NCBI RefSeq assembly: GCF_000011485.1
Contig: NC_005071.1
Location: 685,347 to 749,346, forward strand
Direction of reading: 5' to 3'
Source: Prochlorococcus marinus str. MIT 9313
GTDB taxonomy: Bacteria; Cyanobacteriota; Cyanobacteriia; PCC-6307; Cyanobiaceae
Length of the DNA: 64,000 nt
Shown here piece after piece: positions 35,497 through 43,622 of the stretch (positions are counted from its first letter, which is position 1; every line of letters starts with the position of its first letter). Below the pieces are notes generated by a model that saw only the letters and a program-made list of their open reading frames with translations, had not been told where the DNA came from and made no database searches. Both the position numbers and the translations under genes were made by a program.

Positions 35497-36273
35497 ATGC
35501 AAAGAATGATCGCTCCCGCATCGACTGTCTATCGTCTTCTATCAGCAGTCGCAGCTGGTTTTCTCCCTTTCTCAATAGCAGCTGGAGCAGCGCAAGCAAC
35601 CAATACCCATATCCCTCTCCCTCCTTCACTTCCATCTCTTGAGCTAACAGCACGTTCCCAGTCGCTAAGTAATCCAGAACAGGTTCCCTCAGCGGCATTG
35701 CCATATGTGATCACCCCGGAGCGGCGGGCCCTTCTCAACACCATTCGCTTTGCCGAAGGTACTTGGAAGAATGGGCATGACCTTGGCTATCGAGTGATGT
35801 TTGGTGGAGGTCTCATGGCCTCATTAGATCGTCATCCCAATCGAGTCATTTACTCCTCTCGATATGCAAGTGCTGCAGCAGGGGCTTATCAATTCATGCC
35901 TTTTACCTGGGACATGGTGACCCGCAGTCTTGGTTTGCGTGGTTTTGGTCCAGAAGTTCAGGATCAGGGAGCTCTCTTTCTTGTTCAACGTCGCAAGGCT
36001 TTAGGTCTTACCGATTCAGGGTTTATGACCCCTCTATTAGCAGCAAAACTTGCGCCTGAATGGGCTTCATTCCCCACTCTGAGCGGCAGGAGTTACTACG
36101 GCCAGCCTGTCAAACGCTTTTCCAGCTTGCTTGGTTTCTACAAGTTCAACTTGGCGCAGCTCAGGTCGATCAGGGATCAGCGCCGTCAAGATCTTGCTGC
36201 ACCTGGTAATGACGCAGCTAGGAGACCTGTTTGCAAACCCCCCACAATTCTTTGCAGCATTCAAAGTCGCTGA
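35497..36273 (+). CDS. Secreted lysozyme, phage lambda R-like (GH104)
   Basis: A 258-residue protein with a signal peptide (core LLSAVAAGFLPFSIAAGAAQA), a Pro/Ser-rich linker (about 35-75) and a C-terminal peptidoglycan lytic domain. The domain shows LLNTIRFAEGTWKNG with the catalytic Glu, GYRVMFGGGL, RYASAAAGAYQFMPFTWDM and WASFPTL...YYGQ. The order and motifs match the lambda endolysin (GH104, lytic transglycosylase). It would act on the periplasmic murein. Its placement after a terminator-like RNA suggests controlled expression. A phage origin for the domain is likely, but it now has a host-type secretion signal. Confidence 0.85.
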   Translation: MQRMIAPASTVYRLLSAVAAGFLPFSIAAGAAQATNTHIPLPPSLPSLELTARSQSLSNPEQVPSAALPYVITPERRALLNTIRFAEGTWKNGHDLGYRVMFGGGLMASLDRHPNRVIYSSRYASAAAGAYQFMPFTWDMVTRSLGLRGFGPEVQDQGALFLVQRRKALGLTDSGFMTPLLAAKLAPEWASFPTLSGRSYYGQPVKRFSSLLGFYKFNLAQLRSIRDQRRQDLAAPGNDAARRPVCKPPTILCSIQSR

Positions 36274-36285
36274 TATCAATTGAAG

Positions 36286-37095
36286 CTAAGGCTCTGACTC
36301 TCGCTTTTGCCTACCCCCCAATGTTGCTTGAGCAATAACGTATGCCGTTACAGCTCCTCCCAAAAAGCCCAGCCCGTTGCGAAGGAGTGGTAGAAGATCG
36401 CTAGTTCGCGACACGACAGGGGCAATCCCGAAGATTCCAAACAACATGATCCATAGCGGGGAAGCGAGCAATAACCAAGGCCAAGCGATCAGTTCACCTT
36501 CTTTCCTGGGGTAGGAAGCAAAGCCAGCAACCAAACCACCAAGTAGCGATGTGGTGAATGTCAACAACCATTGCTCCAATGGCAGCCCAGGTACAAATTG
36601 ACAACCACCTCGATCCAAACAGGTTTCTACGGCATTGAGTGAATCGAGGATTGCGATGTCCTCGCCATGATCCTTCACGTAAAACTGGTTCCCATAGCGG
36701 GTTTGCAGCTCTACCCAGTAGGTACGAGGCATTAGTGCATATAACGCATCACCCACGTTGAAGTTGAGCAGATTTCCACCGCGTGGGTCGGCGACAATCA
36801 GCAAACTACGTTCATCAAGTCCCCAGTACTCTCGAACTGCAAGCCCAGGAGTTCGTTCGTACTGGGTCAGTACACGTAATTTCCAGCCTGTTCTCGTCTC
36901 ATAGTCGTCTAGTGATTTTTCCAGGTTGGTGAGTTGCTTTTCGCTGAAGACCTTCGCCAGATCAACCACGGGTGTTTGCTGCTGGGGAAGGAGTTCAGGA
37001 TTGTCGTAGGCGTAAACCGATCCTGCGCAACAAAGCAAGCAAAATAACCATGCCAACAGGTTTTTCAAGATTTTTCGCCTCTGATGTGCTCCCAT
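36286..37095 (-). CDS. TPM-domain (Psb32-like) thylakoid protein
   Basis: A 269-residue protein with an N-terminal signal sequence (LLAWLFCLLCCAGSVYA), then the TPM/TLP18.3 domain (LAKVFSEKQLTNLEKSLDDY ... GWKLRVLT ... DERSLLIVADPRGGNLLNF). The C-terminal part carries two or three transmembrane helices (LLTFTTSLLGGLVAGFASY, WPWLLLASPLWIMLFG, LGFLGGAVTAYVIAQATLGG). In cyanobacteria this layout is Psb32-like, linked to photosystem II repair. It converges on the lysozyme gene, with 12 bases between the two. Confidence 0.82.
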   Translation of the reverse strand: MGAHQRRKILKNLLAWLFCLLCCAGSVYAYDNPELLPQQQTPVVDLAKVFSEKQLTNLEKSLDDYETRTGWKLRVLTQYERTPGLAVREYWGLDERSLLIVADPRGGNLLNFNVGDALYALMPRTYWVELQTRYGNQFYVKDHGEDIAILDSLNAVETCLDRGGCQFVPGLPLEQWLLTFTTSLLGGLVAGFASYPRKEGELIAWPWLLLASPLWIMLFGIFGIAPVVSRTSDLLPLLRNGLGFLGGAVTAYVIAQATLGGRQKRESEP

Positions 37096-37126
37096 GGGCC
37101 TGTTTCAGTGACAGGCATTCTCTCGA

Positions 37127-38344
37127 ATGGATCTCTGCTCTGTGCCTTGTCCAGCTTGGTTGGTCAACCGAATAGTTCAGGCTGGAGGGAGCATCAGCTT
37201 CCATCAATACATGGACTGGGCCTTGCATGACCAAGTATATGGGGCCTATGCCTCAGGTCAGCTTCGTATTGGTCGTCAGGGTGATTTCGCGACTTCTCCT
37301 TCCTTAGGAGCTGACTTTGCCCAACTTTTGGCCATACAACTGGTTGATTGGTTCCAGCAACTTCAGCAGCGTGTTGACAAGGGAAAGTCTTTATCGTTGA
37401 TAGAGGTGGGGCCTGGTGAAGGCGATTTAAGTGCTGATCTGATCTCAGCCCTGGAGGATCTGTGCCCAGCGCTGATACCAAGACTGGAGCTGGTTTTGGT
37501 GGAGAGCAATAAGGCCATGGCCTTACGACAACGAGAGCGACTGAAATCTGTCACCAGTGTGCCGATTCACTGGCGAAGTCTTAATGAGTTGGCTCAAGCT
37601 CCCGCTATCGGCGTGATGCTTGCTCATGAAATGTTGGATGCTCTGCCGGTGGAGCGGTTGGTGTGGCGCGATCAACGTCTATGGCGGCAGGGTGTTTGTC
37701 TTGAGAACGTCGATTCGGTTGCTCATCTTCGCTTCACTGAGCTTTTTCTTACAGACGCTTTGCATTCAGCTTTAACTGAGGCCCGAATGTGTTTGGGCAT
37801 TCAGATCCCCCCTCCTGATGCTGCTGATGGTTGGTGCAGTGAATGGCATGGTGAACTGAAATCGTGGTTGAGTCAGGCAGCCTCTGCTCTGCTTTGCGGC
37901 CCCTTACTTGTCATCGACTATGCCCTCGAGGCCCGTCGTTATTACAGCGCGATGAGACCCTGCGGAACTCTGATGGCTTATCGCCAGCAGAGAGCTAGTG
38001 GTGCATTGCTTCAAGATCCCGGTCGGTGGGATCTCACTGCACATCTGTGTCTCGAAACTCTTCAACTCCAGGCCGAACAGCAGGGTTGGACCTTTCTCGG
38101 TGAGTCTCGACAGGGGCAAGCACTCTTGGCACTTGGCTTGGCAGAGAGGCTTCATGCTCTCCAAAGTCTTCCTACCAGTCAGCTCTCTGCTGCCCTCAAT
38201 AGAAGGGAAGCACTGTTGCGTCTTGTTGATCCAGTCGGCTTGGGAGAGTTTCGTTGGTTGGCTTTTGATTTGAGGCCCAAACCATCTCTTGATGCTGAGG
38301 TCGGTGAACTTCGCTGCCGGTTCCTAGAGGACCCAGTTAGCTGA
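37127..38344 (+). CDS. MidA/NDUFAF7-family SAM-dependent methyltransferase
   Basis: A 405-residue protein of the MidA family (COG1565), protein arginine methyltransferases that in eukaryotes act on complex I. Signs are [35 protein letters not shown], the cofactor loop [15 protein letters not shown] and [14 protein letters not shown]. In cyanobacteria a role in NDH-1 assembly has been suggested; the target is not known here. The ATG at 37127 is used. The 3' end overlaps aroB by eight bases on the opposite strand. Confidence 0.88.
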   Translation: MDLCSVPCPAWLVNRIVQAGGSISFHQYMDWALHDQVYGAYASGQLRIGRQGDFATSPSLGADFAQLLAIQLVDWFQQLQQRVDKGKSLSLIEVGPGEGDLSADLISALEDLCPALIPRLELVLVESNKAMALRQRERLKSVTSVPIHWRSLNELAQAPAIGVMLAHEMLDALPVERLVWRDQRLWRQGVCLENVDSVAHLRFTELFLTDALHSALTEARMCLGIQIPPPDAADGWCSEWHGELKSWLSQAASALLCGPLLVIDYALEARRYYSAMRPCGTLMAYRQQRASGALLQDPGRWDLTAHLCLETLQLQAEQQGWTFLGESRQGQALLALGLAERLHALQSLPTSQLSAALNRREALLRLVDPVGLGEFRWLAFDLRPKPSLDAEVGELRCRFLEDPVS

Positions 38345-39455
38345 GCTCTGATAGGCATTTTCGGATTTCTTCTCTGCTTACGTCATTTTTGATTTCGACG
38401 TTGCCAATGCCGGTGGGAATCACAAAGCGAAGCTTTCCATCTTTGACCTTTTTATCCCCTTGCAGGGTATACAGCACCTCCTCTGGATCTAGCTTGGGCC
38501 AAGCAATCGGCAGCCCTGCCTTTGCGATCAGCGACTTTTGCCTGTTGGCATCATCCCTGCTCCAGCTCTGTCGCAACACCGCCAGCTCCCCAACCGCCAC
38601 CATGCCGATGGCGACAGCTTCACCATGCAGCCAGTTTCCATAGCCACAGAGGGTTTCCACCACATGCCCGAAGGTGTGCCCGTAGTTAAGGATGGCGCGC
38701 AGCCCGCCCTCTCGTTCATCTGAGCTCACCACTCTCGACTTCGCGAGTGCTGAACGTTCGAGAATTTTCTCCAGAAGGTCTTGATGGAGTTGTGATGGTG
38801 TGTCTAGTTCTTGAATGCCTTCTAGGAGTTGAAAAAGTGCTGAATCACCGATCACCCCGTATTTGATCACTTCGGCCATCCCTGCCCGGAATTCACGTTC
38901 TGGCAATGTTTTCAGAGTTGAGGGATCGATTAATACAAGCCTTGGTTGGTGAAATGCTCCGATCAGATTTTTTCCGCCCGGGTGATTGACGCCTGTCTTG
39001 CCACCAATCGCGGCATCCACCATTGCCAGAAGGGTTGTAGGAAGTTGCACCACCGAGATACCTCTTAGCCAAGTAGCTGCTGCAAATCCAGTCATGTCGC
39101 CCACTACCCCACCGCCAAGAGCAACCATCAAGGATCCTCTTTCTAGCTTTGCTTCATAGGCTGCATCGTGAATTAACGCCACGCTCACTGGCGTCTTTTG
39201 ATCTTCTCCGGCCTCGATCACCAGCAGAGTGGGCCTGAAACCGCTCTCCTTAAGGCTTTGGAGGCAAAGATCACCATATGGCTCAGCAACATCAGCATTG
39301 CTTACAACCAATACCTTGATTCCCTCTTTCAGCCCAGCACGGCGAAGCTCCTTACCAACACCCCGCAAGCCTTCCCCCCCAATGACCACCTCGTAGGGCT
39401 GGTGGCTCAGTGCTACTGGGATGCGTTGGGCGTCGATATTCACGAAAGCGGACAT
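38337..39455 (-). CDS. aroB: 3-dehydroquinate synthase
   Basis: Second step of the shikimate pathway: DAHP to 3-dehydroquinate, dependent on NAD and a divalent metal. The protein has 372 residues. Conserved blocks are [82 protein letters not shown] with metal-ligand His, and [10 protein letters not shown]. The start [16 protein letters not shown] is family-like. It converges with the MidA-like gene and diverges from the ABC permease gene. Confidence 0.96.
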   Translation of the reverse strand: MSAFVNIDAQRIPVALSHQPYEVVIGGEGLRGVGKELRRAGLKEGIKVLVVSNADVAEPYGDLCLQSLKESGFRPTLLVIEAGEDQKTPVSVALIHDAAYEAKLERGSLMVALGGGVVGDMTGFAAATWLRGISVVQLPTTLLAMVDAAIGGKTGVNHPGGKNLIGAFHQPRLVLIDPSTLKTLPEREFRAGMAEVIKYGVIGDSALFQLLEGIQELDTPSQLHQDLLEKILERSALAKSRVVSSDEREGGLRAILNYGHTFGHVVETLCGYGNWLHGEAVAIGMVAVGELAVLRQSWSRDDANRQKSLIAKAGLPIAWPKLDPEEVLYTLQGDKKVKDGKLRFVIPTGIGNVEIKNDVSREEIRKCLSELS

Positions 39456-39539
39456 GAAAGAGCAAGTCTGCTGATCTCAGTTTGCCGGGTGGCATCAAAC
39501 GCTCCCACGTAATCTCCTGTCAGTACAGGCATTGTGGTG

Positions 39540-40448
39540 ATGGCTGGTCCTCTGTTTCGGGGATTAAGACAGTCTTGGCGGACCACTCTTGTGGCATGGG
39601 TATTCCTCTTGCCTGCGCTCGTCCTACTCAGCTTGTCGGTGCTGATACCAGCGCTGATGGCTCTTTTGATGAGCTTCACCAAAACAGGTCTCGACGTTAC
39701 AGAGCCCCTTGTCTTTGTGGGTTTGGCCAACCTGCGACGTCTTGCTGGTGATCCGATGTTTTTTAAGGTGCTGATCAATACTTTGATCTACCTGGTTGGG
39801 GTGGTTCCACCGATTGTTTTGGGTTCTCTTGCATTGGCGGTGTTGTTGAACCGTTCCTTACCAGGTATTCATTTTTTACGCGGTGCGTTCTATACACCCG
39901 TGCTCGTGTCGATTGTGGTTGCGGCCATCGCATTCCGTTGGCTTTATGCAGAGAACGGTCTTATCAATGGCTGGCTTTCCGCCTTTGTTGGCACAGATTT
40001 CGTGCCGATTGGCTTTCTCACGAATCCATTCTTGGCACTCCCGGCAGTGATGCTTGTAACCCTGTGGAAGGGGCTTGGTTATTACATGGTGATATTTCTT
40101 GCTGGCCTCCAAGGAATTCCTAAAGAGCTTTATGAGGCAGCCGAACTTGATGGTAGTGATGGCTTGCGCAAACACATCGACATCACACTGCCGTTGTTGC
40201 GGCCTTACGTAACCTTGGTTGCGGTGGTTTCATCGATTGCGGCTACAAAAGTGTTCGAAGAAGTGTTCTTGATGACTCAGGGGGGACCCGCCGACACCAC
40301 TCGAACCCTTGTCTACTACGTTTACGACCAGGCTTTTGCTGAGCTTGAGATCAGTTATGCCTGCACGGTGGGCTTGGCGCTTTTCCTTTTGGTCCTGTTG
40401 CTCACTGCTGTGCGTTTGGCCTTTGCTGGTGATCAGGGCTTGCTCTGA
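39540..40448 (+). CDS. Sugar-type ABC transporter permease
   Basis: A 302-residue inner-membrane permease of the UgpA/LacF/MalF class with six transmembrane helices. The coupling (EAA) loop reads YEAAELDGSDGLRKHIDITLPLL (about 195-217). A pair of GTG codons precedes the ATG at 39540. It has no adjacent ATPase, second permease or binding protein, so it must pair with subunits encoded elsewhere. The sugar ABC cluster at the right edge of the window is one candidate but already has two permeases. The substrate is unknown. Confidence 0.85.
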   Translation: MAGPLFRGLRQSWRTTLVAWVFLLPALVLLSLSVLIPALMALLMSFTKTGLDVTEPLVFVGLANLRRLAGDPMFFKVLINTLIYLVGVVPPIVLGSLALAVLLNRSLPGIHFLRGAFYTPVLVSIVVAAIAFRWLYAENGLINGWLSAFVGTDFVPIGFLTNPFLALPAVMLVTLWKGLGYYMVIFLAGLQGIPKELYEAAELDGSDGLRKHIDITLPLLRPYVTLVAVVSSIAATKVFEEVFLMTQGGPADTTRTLVYYVYDQAFAELEISYACTVGLALFLLVLLLTAVRLAFAGDQGLL

Positions 40449-40505
40449 AATCTCAATTTTGTTGGGATGCAATGCTTGCAGGATTGCGTGGTTGATTCTC
40501 TCTGC

Positions 40506-41687
40506 ATGAGCAGCGTTAAAAGCCCAATGATTGGGGTCGTCGGTGGTGGTCAGTTGGCTCAGATGTTGGCGCAAGCAGCAAAAAGCCGCGCTGTAGATGT
40601 TGTCGTGCAGTCTGGATCTGCAATCGATCCCGCTGCTGTTGAAGCAACTCGACTTGTCTTGGCCGACCCAGTGGATGTAGAAGCTACTGGCAAGCTCGTG
40701 CAGGGGTGTTGTGGCGTCACGTTTGAGAACGAATGGGTCGATATTGAAGCTCTGATTCCCCTTGAACAACAAGGGGTGTGTTTTTCTCCGTCTCTTACTG
40801 CGCTTGCTCCATTGGTCGACAAAATCTCGCAGCGTCAGTTGCTTCGTGATCTAGATCTTCCTAGCCCTGATTGGACTTTGCTGAGTTCGATTTCTTTTGC
40901 TCAGCCAGAGCTTCCTAGGGAGTGGAACTTTCCGGTGATGGCCAAGTCAAGTCGGTGGGGATATGACGGCAAAGGAACCAAGGTTCTCAAGAGTGTCGAG
41001 GATTTATCGCAACTTCTGCGCTCAGTGGATCCAACTCAATGGCTGCTTGAGAGCTGGGTGCCGTTTGAAAAGGAATTAGCCATTGTTGTTAGTCGAGATG
41101 CTCAGGGCCGTGTTCGTAGCCTGCCTCTTGCTGAGACTCATCAGTTCCAACAGGTGTGTGATTGGGTGATTGCACCTGCGAGTGTTGATCATGCTGTGGA
41201 AATGATGGCCTACAACATGGCAGCGTCTCTTCTAACAGAGCTCAATTACGTGGGCGTGCTTGCTGTTGAATTTTTCTACGGACCAGACGGACTACAGGTC
41301 AATGAAGTTGCACCTCGCACTCATAATTCCGCACATTTTTCGATCGAAGCCTGCAGCAGCAGCCAGTTTGATCAACAACTTTGTATCGCGGCGGGCTTGC
41401 CAGTGCCTGAAACCCATCTCCATGCACCTGGAGCCTTAATGGTAAATCTTCTAGGTTTGCAAAAAGGGGGTGAGTCCTCTCTAGATGAGCGCCTAGCGAA
41501 GCTGCGCAGTTGTGATCGCTTCCATTTGCACTGGTATGGAAAAGATTGTGAAACTCCAGGCCGCAAGCTCGGTCATGTGACCGTGCTGCTTAATGGTGTT
41601 GATGCGCCCAGCCGTCAGCTCGAGGCGGAAACTGCCTTAAAGCACATTCGCTCAATTTGGCCGACGCAGGACACCGTTTGCGCTTAA
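40506..41687 (+). CDS. purK: 5-(carboxyamino)imidazole ribonucleotide synthase
   Basis: An ATP-grasp enzyme of purine synthesis that carboxylates AIR to N5-CAIR using bicarbonate. From the ATG at 40506 (MSSVKSPMIGVVGGGQLAQM) it has 393 residues; an upstream ATG at 40467 is less family-like. Conserved segments are VGGGQLAQMLAQAAK, CGVTFENEWVDIEAL, FPVMAKSSRWGYDGKGTKVL and NEVAPRTHNSAHFSIEAC. It lies about 60 bases after the ABC permease gene. Confidence 0.94.
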   Translation: MSSVKSPMIGVVGGGQLAQMLAQAAKSRAVDVVVQSGSAIDPAAVEATRLVLADPVDVEATGKLVQGCCGVTFENEWVDIEALIPLEQQGVCFSPSLTALAPLVDKISQRQLLRDLDLPSPDWTLLSSISFAQPELPREWNFPVMAKSSRWGYDGKGTKVLKSVEDLSQLLRSVDPTQWLLESWVPFEKELAIVVSRDAQGRVRSLPLAETHQFQQVCDWVIAPASVDHAVEMMAYNMAASLLTELNYVGVLAVEFFYGPDGLQVNEVAPRTHNSAHFSIEACSSSQFDQQLCIAAGLPVPETHLHAPGALMVNLLGLQKGGESSLDERLAKLRSCDRFHLHWYGKDCETPGRKLGHVTVLLNGVDAPSRQLEAETALKHIRSIWPTQDTVCA

Positions 41688-41875
41688 ATTCTGCTTGAAC
41701 TGCTGTGTTGGTGACGGCCTTTTTCTAGTGCTCTGATCTGACTCTCTTTCGATTTGGGGAGGCTGTCGTGAAGGTGACGTAGACCGGACTTGCTTCCGGA
41801 AACGAAGCCCCACTTTGCTTCCCCTTCTGGTTCTTCCAGGTCGAACACTGGGGCTCGCACGGCATGGCGGTTCAC
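41684..41875 (-). CDS. Small hypothetical protein coupled to DUF2103 gene
   Basis: A 63-residue hydrophilic protein with no domain. Its start overlaps the DUF2103 stop by four bases (ATGA), which favours a real, translationally coupled gene. Its stop overlaps the end of purK on the other strand by four bases. The C-terminus is His/Ser-rich (KGRHQHSSSSRI). Confidence 0.4.
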   Translation of the reverse strand: MNRHAVRAPVFDLEEPEGEAKWGFVSGSKSGLRHLHDSLPKSKESQIRALEKGRHQHSSSSRI

Positions 41876-42198
41876 CTCTTTTGAACGCCTGGACGACTGT
41901 GATTAAGTCGTTTCAATAATGACCCTTCGTCCAATTTTGTGACAACAAAAACCTCCTGAGCTGAGCTGCCAAGTCTGGCAACCAGTTTGAAACCACCCTT
42001 GATCGGCGTTGTAATTCTCAGGCGAAGTTCTGGACAATGACCTTTGACGCGTCGGATGACGGCTGGTGTAATCGTTTGAATGTTCTTCTCCTCTGCAAGG
42101 GCCTTCAACCATGGAATTAGACCCTCTACGTAGGTGCTGTGCGTGATTACAACTCGACCCATCGCAACTTTTTCGTGTAATTGATCGAAACTAGCCAA
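41872..42198 (-). CDS. DUF2103 family protein
   Basis: A 108-residue protein. The segment GRVVITHSTYVEGLIPWLKAL, followed by ITPAVIRRVKGHCPELRLRITTPIKGGFKLVARLGSSAQEVFVVT, fits DUF2103, a family of predicted metal- or nucleic-acid-binding proteins in cyanobacteria and archaea. It has no membrane segment or secretion signal. It forms a two-gene unit with the downstream 63-residue ORF. Confidence 0.75.
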   Translation of the reverse strand: MASFDQLHEKVAMGRVVITHSTYVEGLIPWLKALAEEKNIQTITPAVIRRVKGHCPELRLRITTPIKGGFKLVARLGSSAQEVFVVTKLDEGSLLKRLNHSRPGVQKR

Positions 42199-42752
42199 AG
42201 TTTCAAGGTGAAAGCAGCTCTGTCTAAGAGGCGATACTTAAATCCTATATTTTTCCTTGCGGTGGTTTCGATCCCAAGTATTCTACTTTTGCTCCCAGGT
42301 CAAGGCCCTCCCTGCAAGGTTCATGACGAATAGATTCACGCGTTGTCTATCCACCCTGGCGAGGTTGTGTTCAATGTTCCCCAGAGGGTTCTAACCCTTT
42401 TAATCGAGACTATAGGTAAATTTTATTTTTCTCATTCTTGCTAGGATCTTCATTCAAAGTTCAGATATATTCTAGGTACATTGATAACCCAAAAGTCAAG
42501 GATTGTTCTTCTCTGAGCAATCCCTCGATAACTATATTACGAATTAGTTTGTAGGCTAGATTCAGCTTTTACTTGCCAAAGTCAGTATTTTGAGCTCAGA
42601 GAGTTATATTTGTTTGACTATTTTGAAAACTATCGAGGATGAGTCGTGGGGCCATTAGAGCGGTGTAATATTGAGATTTTTAGAAATGAGTCTTTGCTGA
42701 TTTTCTTTGTAATTGTTGATGGAAGTTAAACTGTCTATGTTATATAGGCTGT

Positions 42753-42876
42753 CGATCCTTTTCATTTTGTAGCAGGATCTGTTCCTTTTAAGTTGATTAA
42801 TCGTGATTTTTATATTAACTCTTCAAAGATTTTTTTCAATGCACATTCAGCTAGGCATTGAGCGCTGAATGTTTTT
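42753..42876 (+). ncRNA. Candidate small RNA before clpS
   Basis: A -35-like TTGATG (42716-42721) and -10-like TATATA (42741-42746), 19 bases apart, precede a region whose first stem is GATCC (42754-42758) with GGATC (42775-42779). It ends in the intrinsic terminator ACATTCAGC/GCTGAATGT plus a T-run (42843-42876). No ORF of length exists. The nearest upstream plus-strand gene, purK, ends over 1 kb away with minus-strand genes in between, so the terminator calls for a local transcript. Confidence 0.45.
42843..42876 (+). terminator. Intrinsic terminator (plus strand)
   Basis: ACATTCAGC (42843-42851) pairs with GCTGAATGT (42864-42872), a nine-pair stem followed by TTTT. On the minus strand the tail is A-rich without U after the stem, so it works for plus-strand RNA only. 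Confidence 0.7.
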
Positions 42877-42966
42877 GCCGTTGCTGCTCGAAAAGCCTTT
42901 TGTCAGTCTTGCAAAAAGCAACAAGATCATTGTGCTGTATTGAAGGTTGATCAGCTTTGCCTTGTT

Positions 42967-43263
42967 TCAGCACCGTTCAAGTGGTGCCATTGTTAGCCCC
43001 TCCCCAGACAGTTGCTGGTGGTAGAGCTCGGCCTGCTCAAGTGGACCACACCAGACCTCTGCTGAACCTTGACCGTCGATTTGATGCGCAAGATTCCAGG
43101 CCCTCTCCTCGCTCATGCCTGGAATGATCCTTCGCAGACAATCAACGACGTGCTGAAAGGTGTTTACATCATCGTTGAGCACGATCACTCGAGCTTGTGG
43201 ATACCTCTGAGTTTGCTTGGCACGTTCAAGAAGTGGCGTAGTACCAGGAGTCGCGAACGTCAT
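42967..43263 (-). CDS. clpS: ATP-dependent Clp protease adaptor ClpS
   Basis: A 98-residue adaptor that delivers N-degron substrates to the Clp chaperone-protease. The core YPQARVIVLNDDVNTFQHVVDCL has the Asn-Asp-Asp region that reads the N-terminal amine, and WNLAHQIDGQGSAEVWCG has the conserved His. The length is normal. It diverges from petN with 72 bases between. clpP lies 2.6 kb away in this window. Confidence 0.92.
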   Translation of the reverse strand: MTFATPGTTPLLERAKQTQRYPQARVIVLNDDVNTFQHVVDCLRRIIPGMSEERAWNLAHQIDGQGSAEVWCGPLEQAELYHQQLSGEGLTMAPLERC

Positions 43264-43335
43264 GACTGATGAAGGCTTTGACGTGTAAAATGGTTGAAGC
43301 CTTACCAGGCTAAGTCAATCTGATTTGCGTCTTCT

Positions 43336-43437
43336 ATGTTGTTCACTCTCGCCTGGGCCTCACTGGCGGCTGTGTTCAGTTTCTCTATCGCCATGGTCGT
43401 GTGGGGACGTAATGGCGACGGTACACTGAACTTCTGA
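43336..43437 (+). CDS. petN: Cytochrome b6-f complex subunit PetN
   Basis: A 33-residue single-helix subunit of the thylakoid cytochrome b6-f complex. The product [20 protein letters not shown] followed by [13 protein letters not shown] has the hydrophobic helix, the WGRNG motif and the length of PetN. It was read directly from the sequence because it is too short for ordinary gene calling. The next small gene starts one base after its stop. Confidence 0.93.
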   Translation: MLFTLAWASLAAVFSFSIAMVVWGRNGDGTLNF

Positions 43438-43438
43438 G

Positions 43439-43591
43439 GTGCCTGAGGCTTTCCAAAGCCTAGGGAGCAATCAGCTTCTCGCCGGAGCAGCTGTCATCCT
43501 TTTGGCCTTTGTGACCATTTCGGTTATTTATCTTTCAGTCGTTGATCGGCTAGATCGTCGTCGTCGCAAAAAGACAAATGAGAAAGTTTGA
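43439..43591 (+). CDS. 50-residue membrane protein just after petN
   Basis: A GTG at 43439, one base after the petN stop, opens a 50-codon frame ending at TGA 43589-43591. The product has one transmembrane helix (LLAGAAVILLAFVTISVIYL, about 17-36) followed by a basic tail with RRRRKK. The tight spacing argues for co-translation with petN. Function unknown; a role with photosynthetic membranes is inference. Confidence 0.65.
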   Translation: MPEAFQSLGSNQLLAGAAVILLAFVTISVIYLSVVDRLDRRRRKKTNEKV

Positions 43592-43622
43592 TCCCCAGCT
43601 GCCATAGGTAAAGGGCGATTGG

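Larger units (their letters stand above)
42199..42966. other. Gene-free 770-base region with a transcription unit
   Basis: No ORF is supported. The right half carries a candidate promoter, a 5' hairpin and an intrinsic terminator on the plus strand (see 42753-42876). The rest is AT-rich and unremarkable. Confidence 0.4.
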
